The translations under genes were made by a program, and so were the position numbers. A DNA stretch of 64,000 nucleotides from an uncultured Paracoccaceae bacterium (lineage in GTDB: Bacteria; Pseudomonadota; Alphaproteobacteria; Rhodobacterales; Rhodobacteraceae): assembly GCA_938049225.1 (NCBI GenBank), contig CALICM010000060.1, positions 1 to 64,000 on the forward strand. Reading direction: 5' to 3'. This document shows positions 7,180-16,008 of this stretch, piece after piece (positions within the stretch are counted from its first letter, which is position 1; each line of letters begins with the position of its first letter). The notes under the pieces were generated by a model, which was given only the letters and a program-made list of their open reading frames with translations, did no database searches and had not been told where the DNA came from.

Positions 7180-8256
7180 ATGGCCGGCGTTAGTCTTAAC
7201 GGTATCGTCAAGCGCTATGGTGCAGTCCAGGTTGTCCACGGGATCGACCTGGAGGTGGCTGAGAAAGAGTTTGTCGTTCTCGTCGGCCCTTCCGGCTGCG
7301 GAAAATCGACAACGCTGCGGATGATCGCGGGGCTTGAAGAAATTTCCGAGGGCGAGTTGGCCATCGACGGACGATACATGAACCGTGTCGCACCGAAAGA
7401 CCGCGACTTGGCAATGGTGTTCCAGAACTATGCGCTCTATCCACATCTGAACGTCGCCGACAACATGGCCTTCGGGTTGCGCATCCGGAAGATGCCGCGC
7501 GATCAGATAAAGACGACGATTGCAGAGACGGCCCAGATTCTGGGGCTGACCAACTACCTCGAGCGGCGTCCGTCCGATCTGTCGGGCGGGCAGCGCCAGC
7601 GCGTCGCCATGGGCCGCGCCATCGTACGGCACCCCAAGGTTTTCCTGTTCGACGAACCGCTGTCGAACCTTGACGCCAAGTTGCGCACGCAAATGCGCGC
7701 CGAGATCAAGCGCCTGCACAACCGGCTAGGCGTGACATCCGTTTATGTGACCCATGATCAGGTCGAGGCAATGACACTTGCCGACAGGATCGTTGTCATG
7801 AACGATGGACGGATTGAGCAGGTTGGCACTCCGATGGAGTTGTTCAACAACCCAGCCAACACCTTCGTGGCCGGTTTTCTTGGGTCGCCGCCCATGAACC
7901 AGATGAAGGGTAAGCTGACAGAAAACGGCGCTCAGATCGGAAGTTCCGAGATCAAGTTGAATGGCGTGACGGCGCAGCAAGCGGGGCGCGACGTGATCAT
8001 AGGCATTCGGCCAGAACACGTGACGCTGGCGCCCGGGGAAGGCACCTCGCCCTTGCCCATCGCGCTCGATCTGGTGGAGCCGCTGGGGTCCGAGGCCTTG
8101 CTGCACGCGCGCTTCGGCGACGATAACTTGGTGTTCAAGGCGGATACGCAAGGCGACATCGGGCATCTCACAGGTGTTGGCGAGGTCCATATTCCGGCGC
8201 TCTTGGTCAAGATATTCGACGCCGATACCGGCCGCGCGCTGAGCGTCGGGGCCTGA
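7180..8256 (+). CDS. algS: ABC transporter ATP-binding protein for alginate oligosaccharides (AlgS/MsmK type)
   Basis: This is the nucleotide-binding subunit of a CUT1 carbohydrate importer, with 358 residues. Walker A GPSGCGKST is at 36-44, the LSGGQ signature at 134-138, Walker B VFLFDEP at 154-160 and the switch histidine in VTHDQ. The C-terminal third is the OB-fold regulatory domain of the MalK/UgpC group (IGIRPEHV). The chosen ATG has GGAGGG four bases upstream, whereas an upstream in-frame start lacks a binding site and would run through the operator region. It is first in the operon with two permeases and the binding protein. The alginate assignment rests on those neighbours. Confidence 0.93.
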   Translation: MAGVSLNGIVKRYGAVQVVHGIDLEVAEKEFVVLVGPSGCGKSTTLRMIAGLEEISEGELAIDGRYMNRVAPKDRDLAMVFQNYALYPHLNVADNMAFGLRIRKMPRDQIKTTIAETAQILGLTNYLERRPSDLSGGQRQRVAMGRAIVRHPKVFLFDEPLSNLDAKLRTQMRAEIKRLHNRLGVTSVYVTHDQVEAMTLADRIVVMNDGRIEQVGTPMELFNNPANTFVAGFLGSPPMNQMKGKLTENGAQIGSSEIKLNGVTAQQAGRDVIIGIRPEHVTLAPGEGTSPLPIALDLVEPLGSEALLHARFGDDNLVFKADTQGDIGHLTGVGEVHIPALLVKIFDADTGRALSVGA

Positions 8257-8260
8257 ACGA

Positions 8261-9262
8261 ATGGTGGAGGAACACACCACTGCGACGGGCTTGCCCATCG
8301 AGGAGGCCGTGATCGAGGCGAAGGAAGCGCAGCGGCACCAAGTAAAAAACGACCGCTGGACGCGCCTTCTCGATCACTTCCGGCGCGAGTGGCAAATCTA
8401 CGCTATGCTGCTGCCGACCATCGTCTGGTTCGTCGTGTTCCTGTACAAACCCATGTATGGCCTGCAGATCGCCTTCAAGGATTACTCGATCTTTCGCGGT
8501 GTGGCCAACAGCCCTTGGGTGGGGTTCGAGCATTTTGAAACTCTTTTCTCGAACGACCAGTTCCTTCGGGCGGTTTCGAACACAATCAAGATCTCGGCAC
8601 TGAACCTGCTGTTTGGGTTTCCAGCACCCATCATCCTGGCGCTGATGTTCAACGAGATTTTGAACGCGACCTACAAGCGAGCGGCTCAGACCATCGTCTA
8701 CCTGCCGCACTTCATCTCGTCGGTGATTATCGCGGGTATTGTCATTACAGCGTTCTCGCCAACAGCGGGCATCGTAAATACCGTCATCGGTTGGTTCGGG
8801 CTCGATCCCGTTTACTTCCTGACACAGCCCGAATGGTTCCGCCCGATTTTCGTCGGCACCGGCATTTGGCAGGAAGCAGGTTTCGGCTCCATCGTGTTCC
8901 TTGCCGCCATCGCGGGCGTAAGCCCGTCGCTCTATGAAAGCGCGGTCGTCGACGGGGCCAACCGCTGGCAGATGATGTGGAAGATCACCATCCCTTCTAT
9001 CCTGCCCACGATCCTGATCATGCTGATCATCCGCATCGGCAATATCATGGAAGTCTCGTTCGAACTGATCATCCTGCTCTATCAACCAGCGACCTATGAG
9101 ACCGCCGATGTCGTGAACACCTGGGTCTATCGTCAGGGTCTTCAGTCGGGCCAATACGATCTGGCAGCGGCCGCTGGTCTCTTCAACGCGGTCGTCGCCT
9201 TCGCGCTGGTCATGACGGCCAACAGCCTCTCGCGACGCTATTCGCGCACGTCGCTTTGGTGA
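8261..9262 (+). CDS. algM1: ABC transporter permease, LplB/AlgM1 type
   Basis: This is an inner-membrane subunit of the oligoalginate importer, with 333 residues. After a charged cytoplasmic N-terminus of about 45 residues there are six hydrophobic helices. The EAA-loop, which docks on the ATPase, is visible as ESAVVDGANRWQMMWKITIP. The sequence type (PMYGLQIAFKDYSIFRGV near the start) is that of the LplB family, to which Sphingomonas AlgM1 belongs. The gene begins 4 bp after the ATPase stop. Confidence 0.9.
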   Translation: MVEEHTTATGLPIEEAVIEAKEAQRHQVKNDRWTRLLDHFRREWQIYAMLLPTIVWFVVFLYKPMYGLQIAFKDYSIFRGVANSPWVGFEHFETLFSNDQFLRAVSNTIKISALNLLFGFPAPIILALMFNEILNATYKRAAQTIVYLPHFISSVIIAGIVITAFSPTAGIVNTVIGWFGLDPVYFLTQPEWFRPIFVGTGIWQEAGFGSIVFLAAIAGVSPSLYESAVVDGANRWQMMWKITIPSILPTILIMLIIRIGNIMEVSFELIILLYQPATYETADVVNTWVYRQGLQSGQYDLAAAAGLFNAVVAFALVMTANSLSRRYSRTSLW

Positions 9263-9275
9263 GGGGGGCGCGCAG

Positions 9276-10157
9276 ATGATGAACTGGAACCTGTATTCGC
9301 GTGGCGACAAGTTCTTCGCCATCGTGGTGTCCATCCTGATCGGAATGTTTACCGCAGCCACACTTTATCCCTTCATCTACATCGCGGCGGTTTCCTTCAG
9401 TTCCGGCTTTGCGGCAACGGCCGGCAAGGTGGTGCTGACGCCCATCGACGCGACGCTGGAAGCCTACAAATACATCCTTGCCGAACCGATGTTTTGGCTC
9501 TCGTACCGAAACACATTCATCTACACCATCGGCGGTACGTTGATGAGCCTCGCCTTCATCATCCCAGGGGCCTACGCACTGTCGCGCCCGCAGCTAAAGG
9601 GGCGTCGATTCTTCAATCTCTTCATTGCTTTCACGATGTGGTTCAATGCCGGGTTGATCCCGTTCTTCCTGAACATGCGGGACCTCGGGCTTCTCGACAG
9701 CATGTTCGGGATCATCATCGCCTTTGCCGTCAACGCCTTCAACATCATCTTATTGCGCAACTTCTTCGAGGCGATCCCACAGAGTTTCGAGGAAGCCGCG
9801 CGCATGGACGGCGCCAACGATTTCCAGGTGTTATGGAAGGTCTATGTGCCGCTGTCGAAACCCGCGATCGCCACGATCACGCTGTTCTGCATCGTGTCGC
9901 GGTGGAACGGGTTCTTCTGGGCGATGGTGCTGCTAAAGAGCGAAGAAAAAATCCCGCTGCAGGTCTTTCTCCGCCACACGATCGCGAATCTCAGTGATAC
10001 CGACGAATTCGCTTTAAACGTCCTCGACGCGGCCTACAGCGCCGAGACTGTGACAGCGGCGATCATCGTCTGTTCAATCATACCGGTGCTGATCGTCTAC
10101 CCGTTTATCCAGAAATACTTCGAGAAAGGCATCCTGCTTGGGGGTGTCAAGGAATGA
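9276..10157 (+). CDS. algM2: ABC transporter permease, LplC/AlgM2 type
   Basis: This is the second membrane subunit of the importer, with 293 residues and six helices. The EAA-loop EEAARMDGANDFQVLWKVYVP is intact and the N-terminal YPFIYIAAVSFSS segment fits the LplC family. A GAGGGGGG tract precedes the ATG. It forms the translocation pore with the AlgM1-like protein. Confidence 0.9.
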   Translation: MMNWNLYSRGDKFFAIVVSILIGMFTAATLYPFIYIAAVSFSSGFAATAGKVVLTPIDATLEAYKYILAEPMFWLSYRNTFIYTIGGTLMSLAFIIPGAYALSRPQLKGRRFFNLFIAFTMWFNAGLIPFFLNMRDLGLLDSMFGIIIAFAVNAFNIILLRNFFEAIPQSFEEAARMDGANDFQVLWKVYVPLSKPAIATITLFCIVSRWNGFFWAMVLLKSEEKIPLQVFLRHTIANLSDTDEFALNVLDAAYSAETVTAAIIVCSIIPVLIVYPFIQKYFEKGILLGGVKE

Positions 10158-10186
10158 CAAAGAACACGCAAAAGGGAGGAAAACCA

Positions 10187-11752
10187 ATGCGGAATCTCAG
10201 TCTAGTTGCGGCATTGCTGGCCGGAAGCGCCATGACAACGCCGGTTCTCGCCGACGGCCATTTGCAGATCGTCGACGGCGATCCGTTGGAATTGACAATC
10301 CAGATGAACCACCGGGCTTATCCAATCTACGAGGAGGACTGGCCGGTCGAGCAAAAAGCTCGCGAATTGACCAATGTTCATTTGGTCGACGTCACGGTCG
10401 GCGCCAACATGCGGACTGATTCCGAGAACACCGGTCGGACAGAGGCGCTGAACCTGATGCTGGCGTCGGGTGAGGTCCCCGACATCGTGGGCTCCAGCCG
10501 CATCCGAGACTTCGTAAACCAATACGGTCCCGAAGGTGCGTTCATTCCGCTGAACGACCTGATCGAAGAACATGCGCCCAACATCAAGGCGTACTACGAT
10601 CAACGTCCCGACATCGCTGCAGCTGTGAAGGCGGCCGATGGGCAGATGTATTACATCCCTTACCTGCCGGACGGAAAATACGGTCGCGCCTATTGGGTTC
10701 GCACTGACTGGTTGAACAATCTCGGCCTCGAGGTGCCGCAGACTGTCGAAGAATTTGAGGCCGTTCTGCGCGCCTTCAAAACACAGGATCCCAATGGAAA
10801 CGGCGAAGCCGATGAAATCCCGTTCTTCGCACGTCAATGGCCGGAATTGATCCGCCTCGTCACGCTTTGGGACGGTCGTGCGCACGGGTCGGACACATAC
10901 CACGATTTTCTTGTCGAGGACGGTAAGGTCTCTCACGGCTATTTCGGTGAGGGTTATCGCGAAGGAATCAAGAACCTTGCCCGCTGGTATGCCGAAGGCC
11001 TGATCGATCCCGAAGTTTTCACACGCGGCAGTTCAGCACGTGACTTCCTGTTTTCCGAGAACCTCGGTGGTGCGACGCATGACTGGTTTGCCTCGACCGG
11101 CGGCTACAACAGCCTCTCGAGCGAGATCGAAGGGTTCGAGTTGAAGGCCATGGCACCGCCAGCCTCGATCTCGGGCAAACGGGTTGAGGAGCATCGCCGC
11201 ATTCTGGTCAAGCCGGACGGCTGGGCCATCGGGCACACCAACGAGCACCCGGTCGAGACGATCAAGTATTTCGACTTCTGGTTCACCGAAGAAGGTCGCC
11301 GTCTGGCCAACTTCGGTGTCGAAGGCATGCATTACGACATGGTCGACGGCAAACCGATCTTTAAGCAGGAGTTCCTGGATGCGGGGCCGGTCAACCGCTC
11401 GCTGTACCAGAATGGCGCTCAACTTCAGGGCCGCGGCTATTTCCAAGATTACAACTACGAAATCCAGTGGACCAACGAGTTCGCGCTGGAAGGCATCGCG
11501 CTTTATGACGAGGGCGATTACCTGATCCCAGATTTCCTTGGAGTGGCCTTCGATCCCGAGGAGCAGAAAATTTATGACAAGTACTGGGGTTCGGTCCGCG
11601 ACTACATGCTAGAGCGGCAACAGGCGTGGATCCTCGGTTCGGGTGATGTCGAAGCCGAATGGGACGACTACCTGGCTCAGCTGGACTCGCTCGGCCTGCA
11701 GGAAGTGCTTGGCGTGATGCAGTCGGCCTACGAACGTCAGTACGGCGGCTGA
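10187..11752 (+). CDS. algQ: Periplasmic alginate-oligosaccharide-binding protein (AlgQ family)
   Basis: This 521-residue receptor feeds the AlgM1M2S-like importer. A signal peptide ends near VLA at residue 22. The mature protein closely follows Sphingomonas sp. A1 AlgQ1/AlgQ2 as I remember them: LELTIQMNHRAYPIYEEDWP at the start, the EF-hand-like calcium loop DPNGNGEADE at 201-210, GGATHDWFAST, and the ending QSAYERQYGG. AlgQ proteins bind short alginate oligomers. The chosen ATG has GGGAGG upstream and gives a clean signal peptide. An in-frame ATG 33 bp earlier overlaps the permease stop but would add a charged extension. A strong hairpin follows the gene. Confidence 0.93.
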   Translation: MRNLSLVAALLAGSAMTTPVLADGHLQIVDGDPLELTIQMNHRAYPIYEEDWPVEQKARELTNVHLVDVTVGANMRTDSENTGRTEALNLMLASGEVPDIVGSSRIRDFVNQYGPEGAFIPLNDLIEEHAPNIKAYYDQRPDIAAAVKAADGQMYYIPYLPDGKYGRAYWVRTDWLNNLGLEVPQTVEEFEAVLRAFKTQDPNGNGEADEIPFFARQWPELIRLVTLWDGRAHGSDTYHDFLVEDGKVSHGYFGEGYREGIKNLARWYAEGLIDPEVFTRGSSARDFLFSENLGGATHDWFASTGGYNSLSSEIEGFELKAMAPPASISGKRVEEHRRILVKPDGWAIGHTNEHPVETIKYFDFWFTEEGRRLANFGVEGMHYDMVDGKPIFKQEFLDAGPVNRSLYQNGAQLQGRGYFQDYNYEIQWTNEFALEGIALYDEGDYLIPDFLGVAFDPEEQKIYDKYWGSVRDYMLERQQAWILGSGDVEAEWDDYLAQLDSLGLQEVLGVMQSAYERQYGG

Positions 11753-11765
11753 GATCACTCTCGAT

Positions 11766-11790
11766 GCGGGCGGCGCCAGGCGCCGCCCGC
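11766..11790 (+). terminator. Strong GC hairpin after the binding-protein gene
   Basis: A 10-bp perfect stem (GCGGGCGGCG with CGCCGCCCGC) closes a 5-nt loop 13 bp after the algQ-like stop. No T-run follows. It probably protects the 3' end of the binding-protein message or partly terminates before the lyase gene, parallel to the hairpin after dctP. Confidence 0.55.
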
Positions 11791-11828
11791 GTCAAACCTT
11801 CAATTCAGTTAGTTGGACCTTTTCCACG

Positions 11829-14150
11829 ATGCCAGTCGATGCACTCCCTCTATTGGACGAACCGAAAGCGGGTAGGTTAACCATCCAGTATGCCCCGACG
11901 GCCGAGACGGAAGTTGTCGAGAACCCACCGCGGTTCACTTGGCTGCCGGTGATTGACGATGATGCACGATACGTGCTGCGCGTCTCATCGGATCCTGCCT
12001 TTCCCAAGGACAAGACACGAACCTACCAAAACCTGCCGCTCAACTTCTTCACGCCGGACACGGTTCTAAACCCGGGCGACTACCACTGGTCCTACGCTAC
12101 GTGGGAAGAAGGTAGCAGCAAACCTTCCAGCACTTGGAGCAGCGTACGCAGTTTCACCGTTGCCGATGGTCTGCCAGAAACGCCGTTGCCATCCCGCGAG
12201 AAGCGACTGCCGGCAGTCACCCGTGGCCATCCGCGCCTGTGGATGACGCCGGATCGTTTGGCCGACTTTGAGGAAGCCGTCAAAGCCGATCCGAGCCACT
12301 GCACCTGGGCCACTTTCTACGAGAAATCAGTTCTGCCTTGGATGGACCGCGAGGTGATGAAAGAGCCCGAGGGGTATCCTGGCCACAAACGCACCGCTCC
12401 GATCTGGCGGCAAACCTATATCGACCTGCAAGAGTGTTGGTACGCCATTCGCCACCTCGCAATTGGTGGCAAGGTAACGAGCAATGCCGAGATGACGTCG
12501 CGCGCCAAGGAATGGCTCTTGGAAGTCGCTTCTTGGGACCCGATGGGTGTGACGTCGCGGGCCTATACGGACGAATGGGCCTACCGCGTCTGCAACGCGC
12601 TCGCCTGGGGCTATGACTGGCTCTATGATGATTTGAGCGAGGGAGAACGCGCAACGGTCCGCAGGGCGCTTCTCGCGCGCACCCGTGACATCGCCGAACA
12701 TGCGATCCAGAACGCAAAAATTCACCTCTTTCCATATGACAGCCATGCCGTACGGTCGGTCTCTCTCACGATCGTGCCCGCCTGCATCGCCCTCCTCGGC
12801 GATGACGCCGCAGACGAAGCACGGGATTGGCTGAATTACTGCATCGAGTTTCTTTACACAGTCTACTCGCCCTGGGGCGACAGCGACGGCGGCTGGGCCG
12901 AGGGTACAAATTATTGGATGATGGGTATCGCCTATTTGATCGACGCCGCGAACCGCTTGAAGTCGTTTTCCGGGCTCGACCTTTATCAAAGGCCTTTCTT
13001 CCAAAATACTGGAGATTTCGCGCTTTACTGCAAAGCTCCGAACACGCGACGCGCCACCTTTGGCGACGACAGCACGATGGGCGATCTGCCCTGCATCAAA
13101 ACAGGCCTAAACCTGCGCCAGTTCGCTGGCGCCACCGGCAAGGGCGCGTATCAATGGTATTGCGAGGAAAACCTCAGCACCAATCCCGGCACCGAAATGG
13201 CGTTCTACAACTGGGGCTGGTGGGACACGAACTTCGACGAATTGGTCTTCCAAACCGATTTCCCCATCATCGAGGCCACACCCCCACAAGACGGGCTCCG
13301 GCATTTCAGAGGGATCGGCTGGGTCGGTGTGCAGTACGCTATGGACGACCCCGATAATCACATTCAGTTCGTATTCAAATCCTCGCCCTTCGGCTCGGTC
13401 AGCCACAGCCATGGCGATCAAAATGCTTTCTGCCTCGCCGCATATGGCGAGGATCTGGCGATCCAGTCGGGTCATTACGTCGCCTTCAACTCGTCCATGC
13501 ATCGCAACTGGCGACGGCAGACGCGATCGAAAAACGCGATCCTGATCAACGGCCGGGGTCAATACGCAGAAAAGGACAAGGTCAAGGCTATGGCCGCGTC
13601 GGGCAAAATCCTCGCCGCCGAAGAATGCGAAGACCACATCTTTATTCATGGTGACGCTACGGCAGCCTACCAAAGCCTCTCGCCCGAAGTCACCCGGGCT
13701 GAGCGCGAAGTCTACTTTGTGCGGAACAGCTACTTTGTCATCGTCGACAAGGTTGACGCCGAAACCCCAGTCACCGTCGAGTGGTTATTACACGCCAACA
13801 ACCTGTTCGAGCTTGGAAAGTCGTCGTTCCGCAACACGGGCAAACGGGCGGGCTTCTATGGCCAGGTCGTCTGGTCGGAGGCTGGCAAACCCACGATCGC
13901 CCAGGAAACTGGCTTCCCGGATGTCGATCCCGAGGATTACGAGGGCCTGCCCGTCAGCACGTTCCTGACCGCGCACTATCCCGCCGCCACCCGGCATCGG
14001 ATCGCAACACTGCTCGTGCCCCATCGCCTTGATGCGCCAAAGCGGATTTTCAACTTCATGGACGATCAGGGCTATGACGCCGATCTCTACTTCACCGATG
14101 CTGACGAGAACACCTTCAAGGTCGTTCTCAAGAAGCTCGCCAACGCATGA
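11829..14150 (+). CDS. PL15 family exo-oligoalginate lyase
   Basis: This 773-residue polysaccharide lyase releases unsaturated monouronate from the ends of alginate oligomers. It strongly resembles Agrobacterium Atu3025 (776 residues), as recalled, along its whole length: LLDEPKAGRLTIQY at the start, an (alpha/alpha) toroid in the middle and beta sheets at the end. The residues matching its reported catalytic pair are H306 (FPYDSHAVRS) and Y362 (EGTNYWM). The third conserved motif SHSHGDQN is present. No signal peptide is visible, so it should act in the cytoplasm after import, which fits an ABC importer for intact oligomers. GTG/ATG ambiguity is small. The preceding hairpin separates it from algQ. 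Confidence 0.93.
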   Translation: MPVDALPLLDEPKAGRLTIQYAPTAETEVVENPPRFTWLPVIDDDARYVLRVSSDPAFPKDKTRTYQNLPLNFFTPDTVLNPGDYHWSYATWEEGSSKPSSTWSSVRSFTVADGLPETPLPSREKRLPAVTRGHPRLWMTPDRLADFEEAVKADPSHCTWATFYEKSVLPWMDREVMKEPEGYPGHKRTAPIWRQTYIDLQECWYAIRHLAIGGKVTSNAEMTSRAKEWLLEVASWDPMGVTSRAYTDEWAYRVCNALAWGYDWLYDDLSEGERATVRRALLARTRDIAEHAIQNAKIHLFPYDSHAVRSVSLTIVPACIALLGDDAADEARDWLNYCIEFLYTVYSPWGDSDGGWAEGTNYWMMGIAYLIDAANRLKSFSGLDLYQRPFFQNTGDFALYCKAPNTRRATFGDDSTMGDLPCIKTGLNLRQFAGATGKGAYQWYCEENLSTNPGTEMAFYNWGWWDTNFDELVFQTDFPIIEATPPQDGLRHFRGIGWVGVQYAMDDPDNHIQFVFKSSPFGSVSHSHGDQNAFCLAAYGEDLAIQSGHYVAFNSSMHRNWRRQTRSKNAILINGRGQYAEKDKVKAMAASGKILAAEECEDHIFIHGDATAAYQSLSPEVTRAEREVYFVRNSYFVIVDKVDAETPVTVEWLLHANNLFELGKSSFRNTGKRAGFYGQVVWSEAGKPTIAQETGFPDVDPEDYEGLPVSTFLTAHYPAATRHRIATLLVPHRLDAPKRIFNFMDDQGYDADLYFTDADENTFKVVLKKLANA

Positions 14151-14194
14151 AATCCGGGCGCGGACCCGACCAAAACTGACAGAGAAGGAACACC

Positions 14195-14938
14195 ATGAAA
14201 CTTGCAGGACAAAGAGCCATCGTCACCGGCGGCGGGCGTGACATTGGTCTAGCCGTTGCGCTTGAGCTGGCCTCGGAAGGGGCCAGCGTGGCAATCAACT
14301 ACTTCTCAAGCAGCGCGGGCGCGGATGAAGCCGTCGCCAAGATCACCGGAAACGGCGGCAAGGCCTTTGCGATGCAGGGCGACTTGACCAAGCAGGCGGA
14401 CGTTGACGCGCTGGTGGCAAAGACCGTGGCCGACTTCGGGGGCCTGGACGTTCTGGTGAACAACGCTGGCGGGCTGGTCGAACGCAAGAAGATCGCCGAG
14501 ATGTCCGACGACCTTTGGCACACGGTCATGGACCTCAACCTGACCAGCACATTCATGATGACCCGGGCCGCGCTCGCCCACATGACGTCGGGCGCAATTA
14601 TCAATCTTGCAAGTCAGGCCGCGCGCGATGGCGGTGGGCCGGGCGCAGTCGCCTATGCAACCTCGAAGGGCGCGGTCATGACAATGACGCGCGGGCTGGC
14701 GAAAGAGCTTGGCCCCAACATCCGGGTCAACGCGCTTTGCCCGGGCATGATCGACACCGATTTCCACAACCTTCACACGCCCGACGCAGGCCGACGCGGG
14801 TTCGAAGCCGCAGCGCCCATGAAACGGCAGGGCAACACGGAAGACACGGCAAACCTCGTCCTGTTCCTCGCGTGTGACGACAGCGCCTTCATTACCGGCG
14901 CCAACATCGACATCAATGGCGGCATGCTGTTCTCGTAG
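14195..14938 (+). CDS. SDR oxidoreductase, probable DEH reductase
   Basis: This is a 247-residue short-chain dehydrogenase with the cofactor turn TGGGRDIG at 11-18, NNAGG, the catalytic serine in NLASQ, and the YATSK catalytic tyrosine-lysine pair. In Agrobacterium the gene after the PL15 lyase (Atu3026) encodes a reductase that converts 4-deoxy-L-erythro-5-hexoseulose uronate (DEH) to 2-keto-3-deoxy-D-gluconate. The same position here, 44 bp after the lyase with AGAAGGA before the ATG, supports that role. It would meet the ManD pathway at KDG. The substrate is inferred from context. Confidence 0.85.
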   Translation: MKLAGQRAIVTGGGRDIGLAVALELASEGASVAINYFSSSAGADEAVAKITGNGGKAFAMQGDLTKQADVDALVAKTVADFGGLDVLVNNAGGLVERKKIAEMSDDLWHTVMDLNLTSTFMMTRAALAHMTSGAIINLASQAARDGGGPGAVAYATSKGAVMTMTRGLAKELGPNIRVNALCPGMIDTDFHNLHTPDAGRRGFEAAAPMKRQGNTEDTANLVLFLACDDSAFITGANIDINGGMLFS

Positions 14939-14971
14939 GTGCAGGTCTCAATGTCGGAACTCTAAATTGCT

Positions 14972-15097
14972 TCAGCAGAGGCGCCGCCAACTCCAGCGAT
15001 CAAACCGATTGTGGATGGTGGTGTGCGGGCCATAGACTGCAGGGTAATCCTTCCCAAAGACTTCTGCGTAATGAGCCAATTTCCAGATTGGATGCGT
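14972..15097 (-). pseudogene. IS5-superfamily transposase N-terminal fragment
   Basis: About 40 residues (IWKLAHYAEVFGKDYPAVYG then PHTTIHNRFDRWS) match the conserved N-terminal region of IS5/IS427-type transposases, where YGPxTTxYNRFxRW is typical. No start, DDE domain or terminal repeats remain. It lies beside a separate C-terminal transposase fragment, so this is insertion-sequence debris at the edge of the alginate island. Confidence 0.6.
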
Positions 15098-15159
15098 GAT
15101 CAGTCGAGTTGCTTTGTCCGCTGCGGTTTCAGCGGGCAGATTGGTTTTGCAGGTTTTGG

Positions 15160-15596
15160 TTATGCGATTGCGGTGGTTTGTGCGGTTAAGGTGATTTTGT
15201 TCGCGGCCTTCAGGAGGTTCTGCGCGATGGCGGCCATGACCATCTGCGCGTGGGTTCTGACCAAGCCGAAGTCGCGGGCACGGTGAACGCCGAAGAGCCG
15301 TTTCATGTGCCAAAGCATTGCTCGACGCGGAAGCGGCGTTTGGAGATCAGCTTGTTGAAGCGTTTTTCTGATGGCCGCAGAGGGCGGTTTCGGGCGGTCT
15401 TGCGCATAATCCCGTCCTGGTATTTGCTATTCAACTCGGCCCGATTGGCTTTGCTTGCGTAGGCCTTGTCCGCCAGGACCCGTTGCGCAGACGCACCGCT
15501 CACCATGTGCCCGAACTGCGGGCTCTCGGCGGCATTGGCGGGGGTGACGTGGATCTTGTCGACAAAGCCGTCCTCGTCGGTGCTGATCAGCCCCAC
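15160..15596 (-). pseudogene. IS5-family DDE transposase C-terminal half, frameshifted
   Basis: The segment reads STDEDGFVDKIHVTPANAAE, VLADKAYASKANRAEL and RRFRVEQCFGT, the C-terminal DDE part of an IS5-type transposase. The frame is lost after CFGT. One base appears to be missing (GGCACATGAAACGG where the family needs a codon for L before KRLFG). The restored frame continues KRLFGVHRARDFGLVRTHAQ to a TAA. The N-terminal half is absent. Three lesions (5' truncation, frameshift, no inverted repeats) mark it as dead. Confidence 0.8.
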
Positions 15597-16008
15597 TTGA
15601 GTGGTCCAATTTGATTGTTAGTGCATGACTGGCCTCTGGTCCATCTGGACGATGGTTTCTGGGGCTGTGTCTGCAGCATCAAGCAATTTTGGGGGATGTC
15701 GGCCCACATGTGGCCGAGACATTCTTAATGTTTGGCGTTGTCGCTGCGCTGGCCACTGCCGTGACGAGCAATCGAGTAGAGCTCATGGGCGAGGATTGCT
15801 CTTGGGGTAGCGAAAATAACTGGATCGCAGAACCATCACTGACCGCCGATATAACGGTTCTTCTTGTACACAGAACGGAAAGCTCGGTCAGGGGGTCGAA
15901 CTCACCCGGTCCCGAAGACGGACAACGGGATTGCCCCTGCAATACTTGTCTCCGCCAAGAGCTTCGGCGGAGACAACGACACCGACCCACTTAGGGCCGC
16001 TATCGCGC
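15597..16008. other. Intergenic stretch without a supported gene, possible mobile-element scar
   Basis: No reading frame here resembles a known protein. The start holds the palindromic CCACTTGAGTGG beside GTCCAATTTG at the broken end of the transposase fragment, which could be a leftover insertion-sequence end. The remainder is of mixed composition. Nothing else was recognised. Confidence 0.5.
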
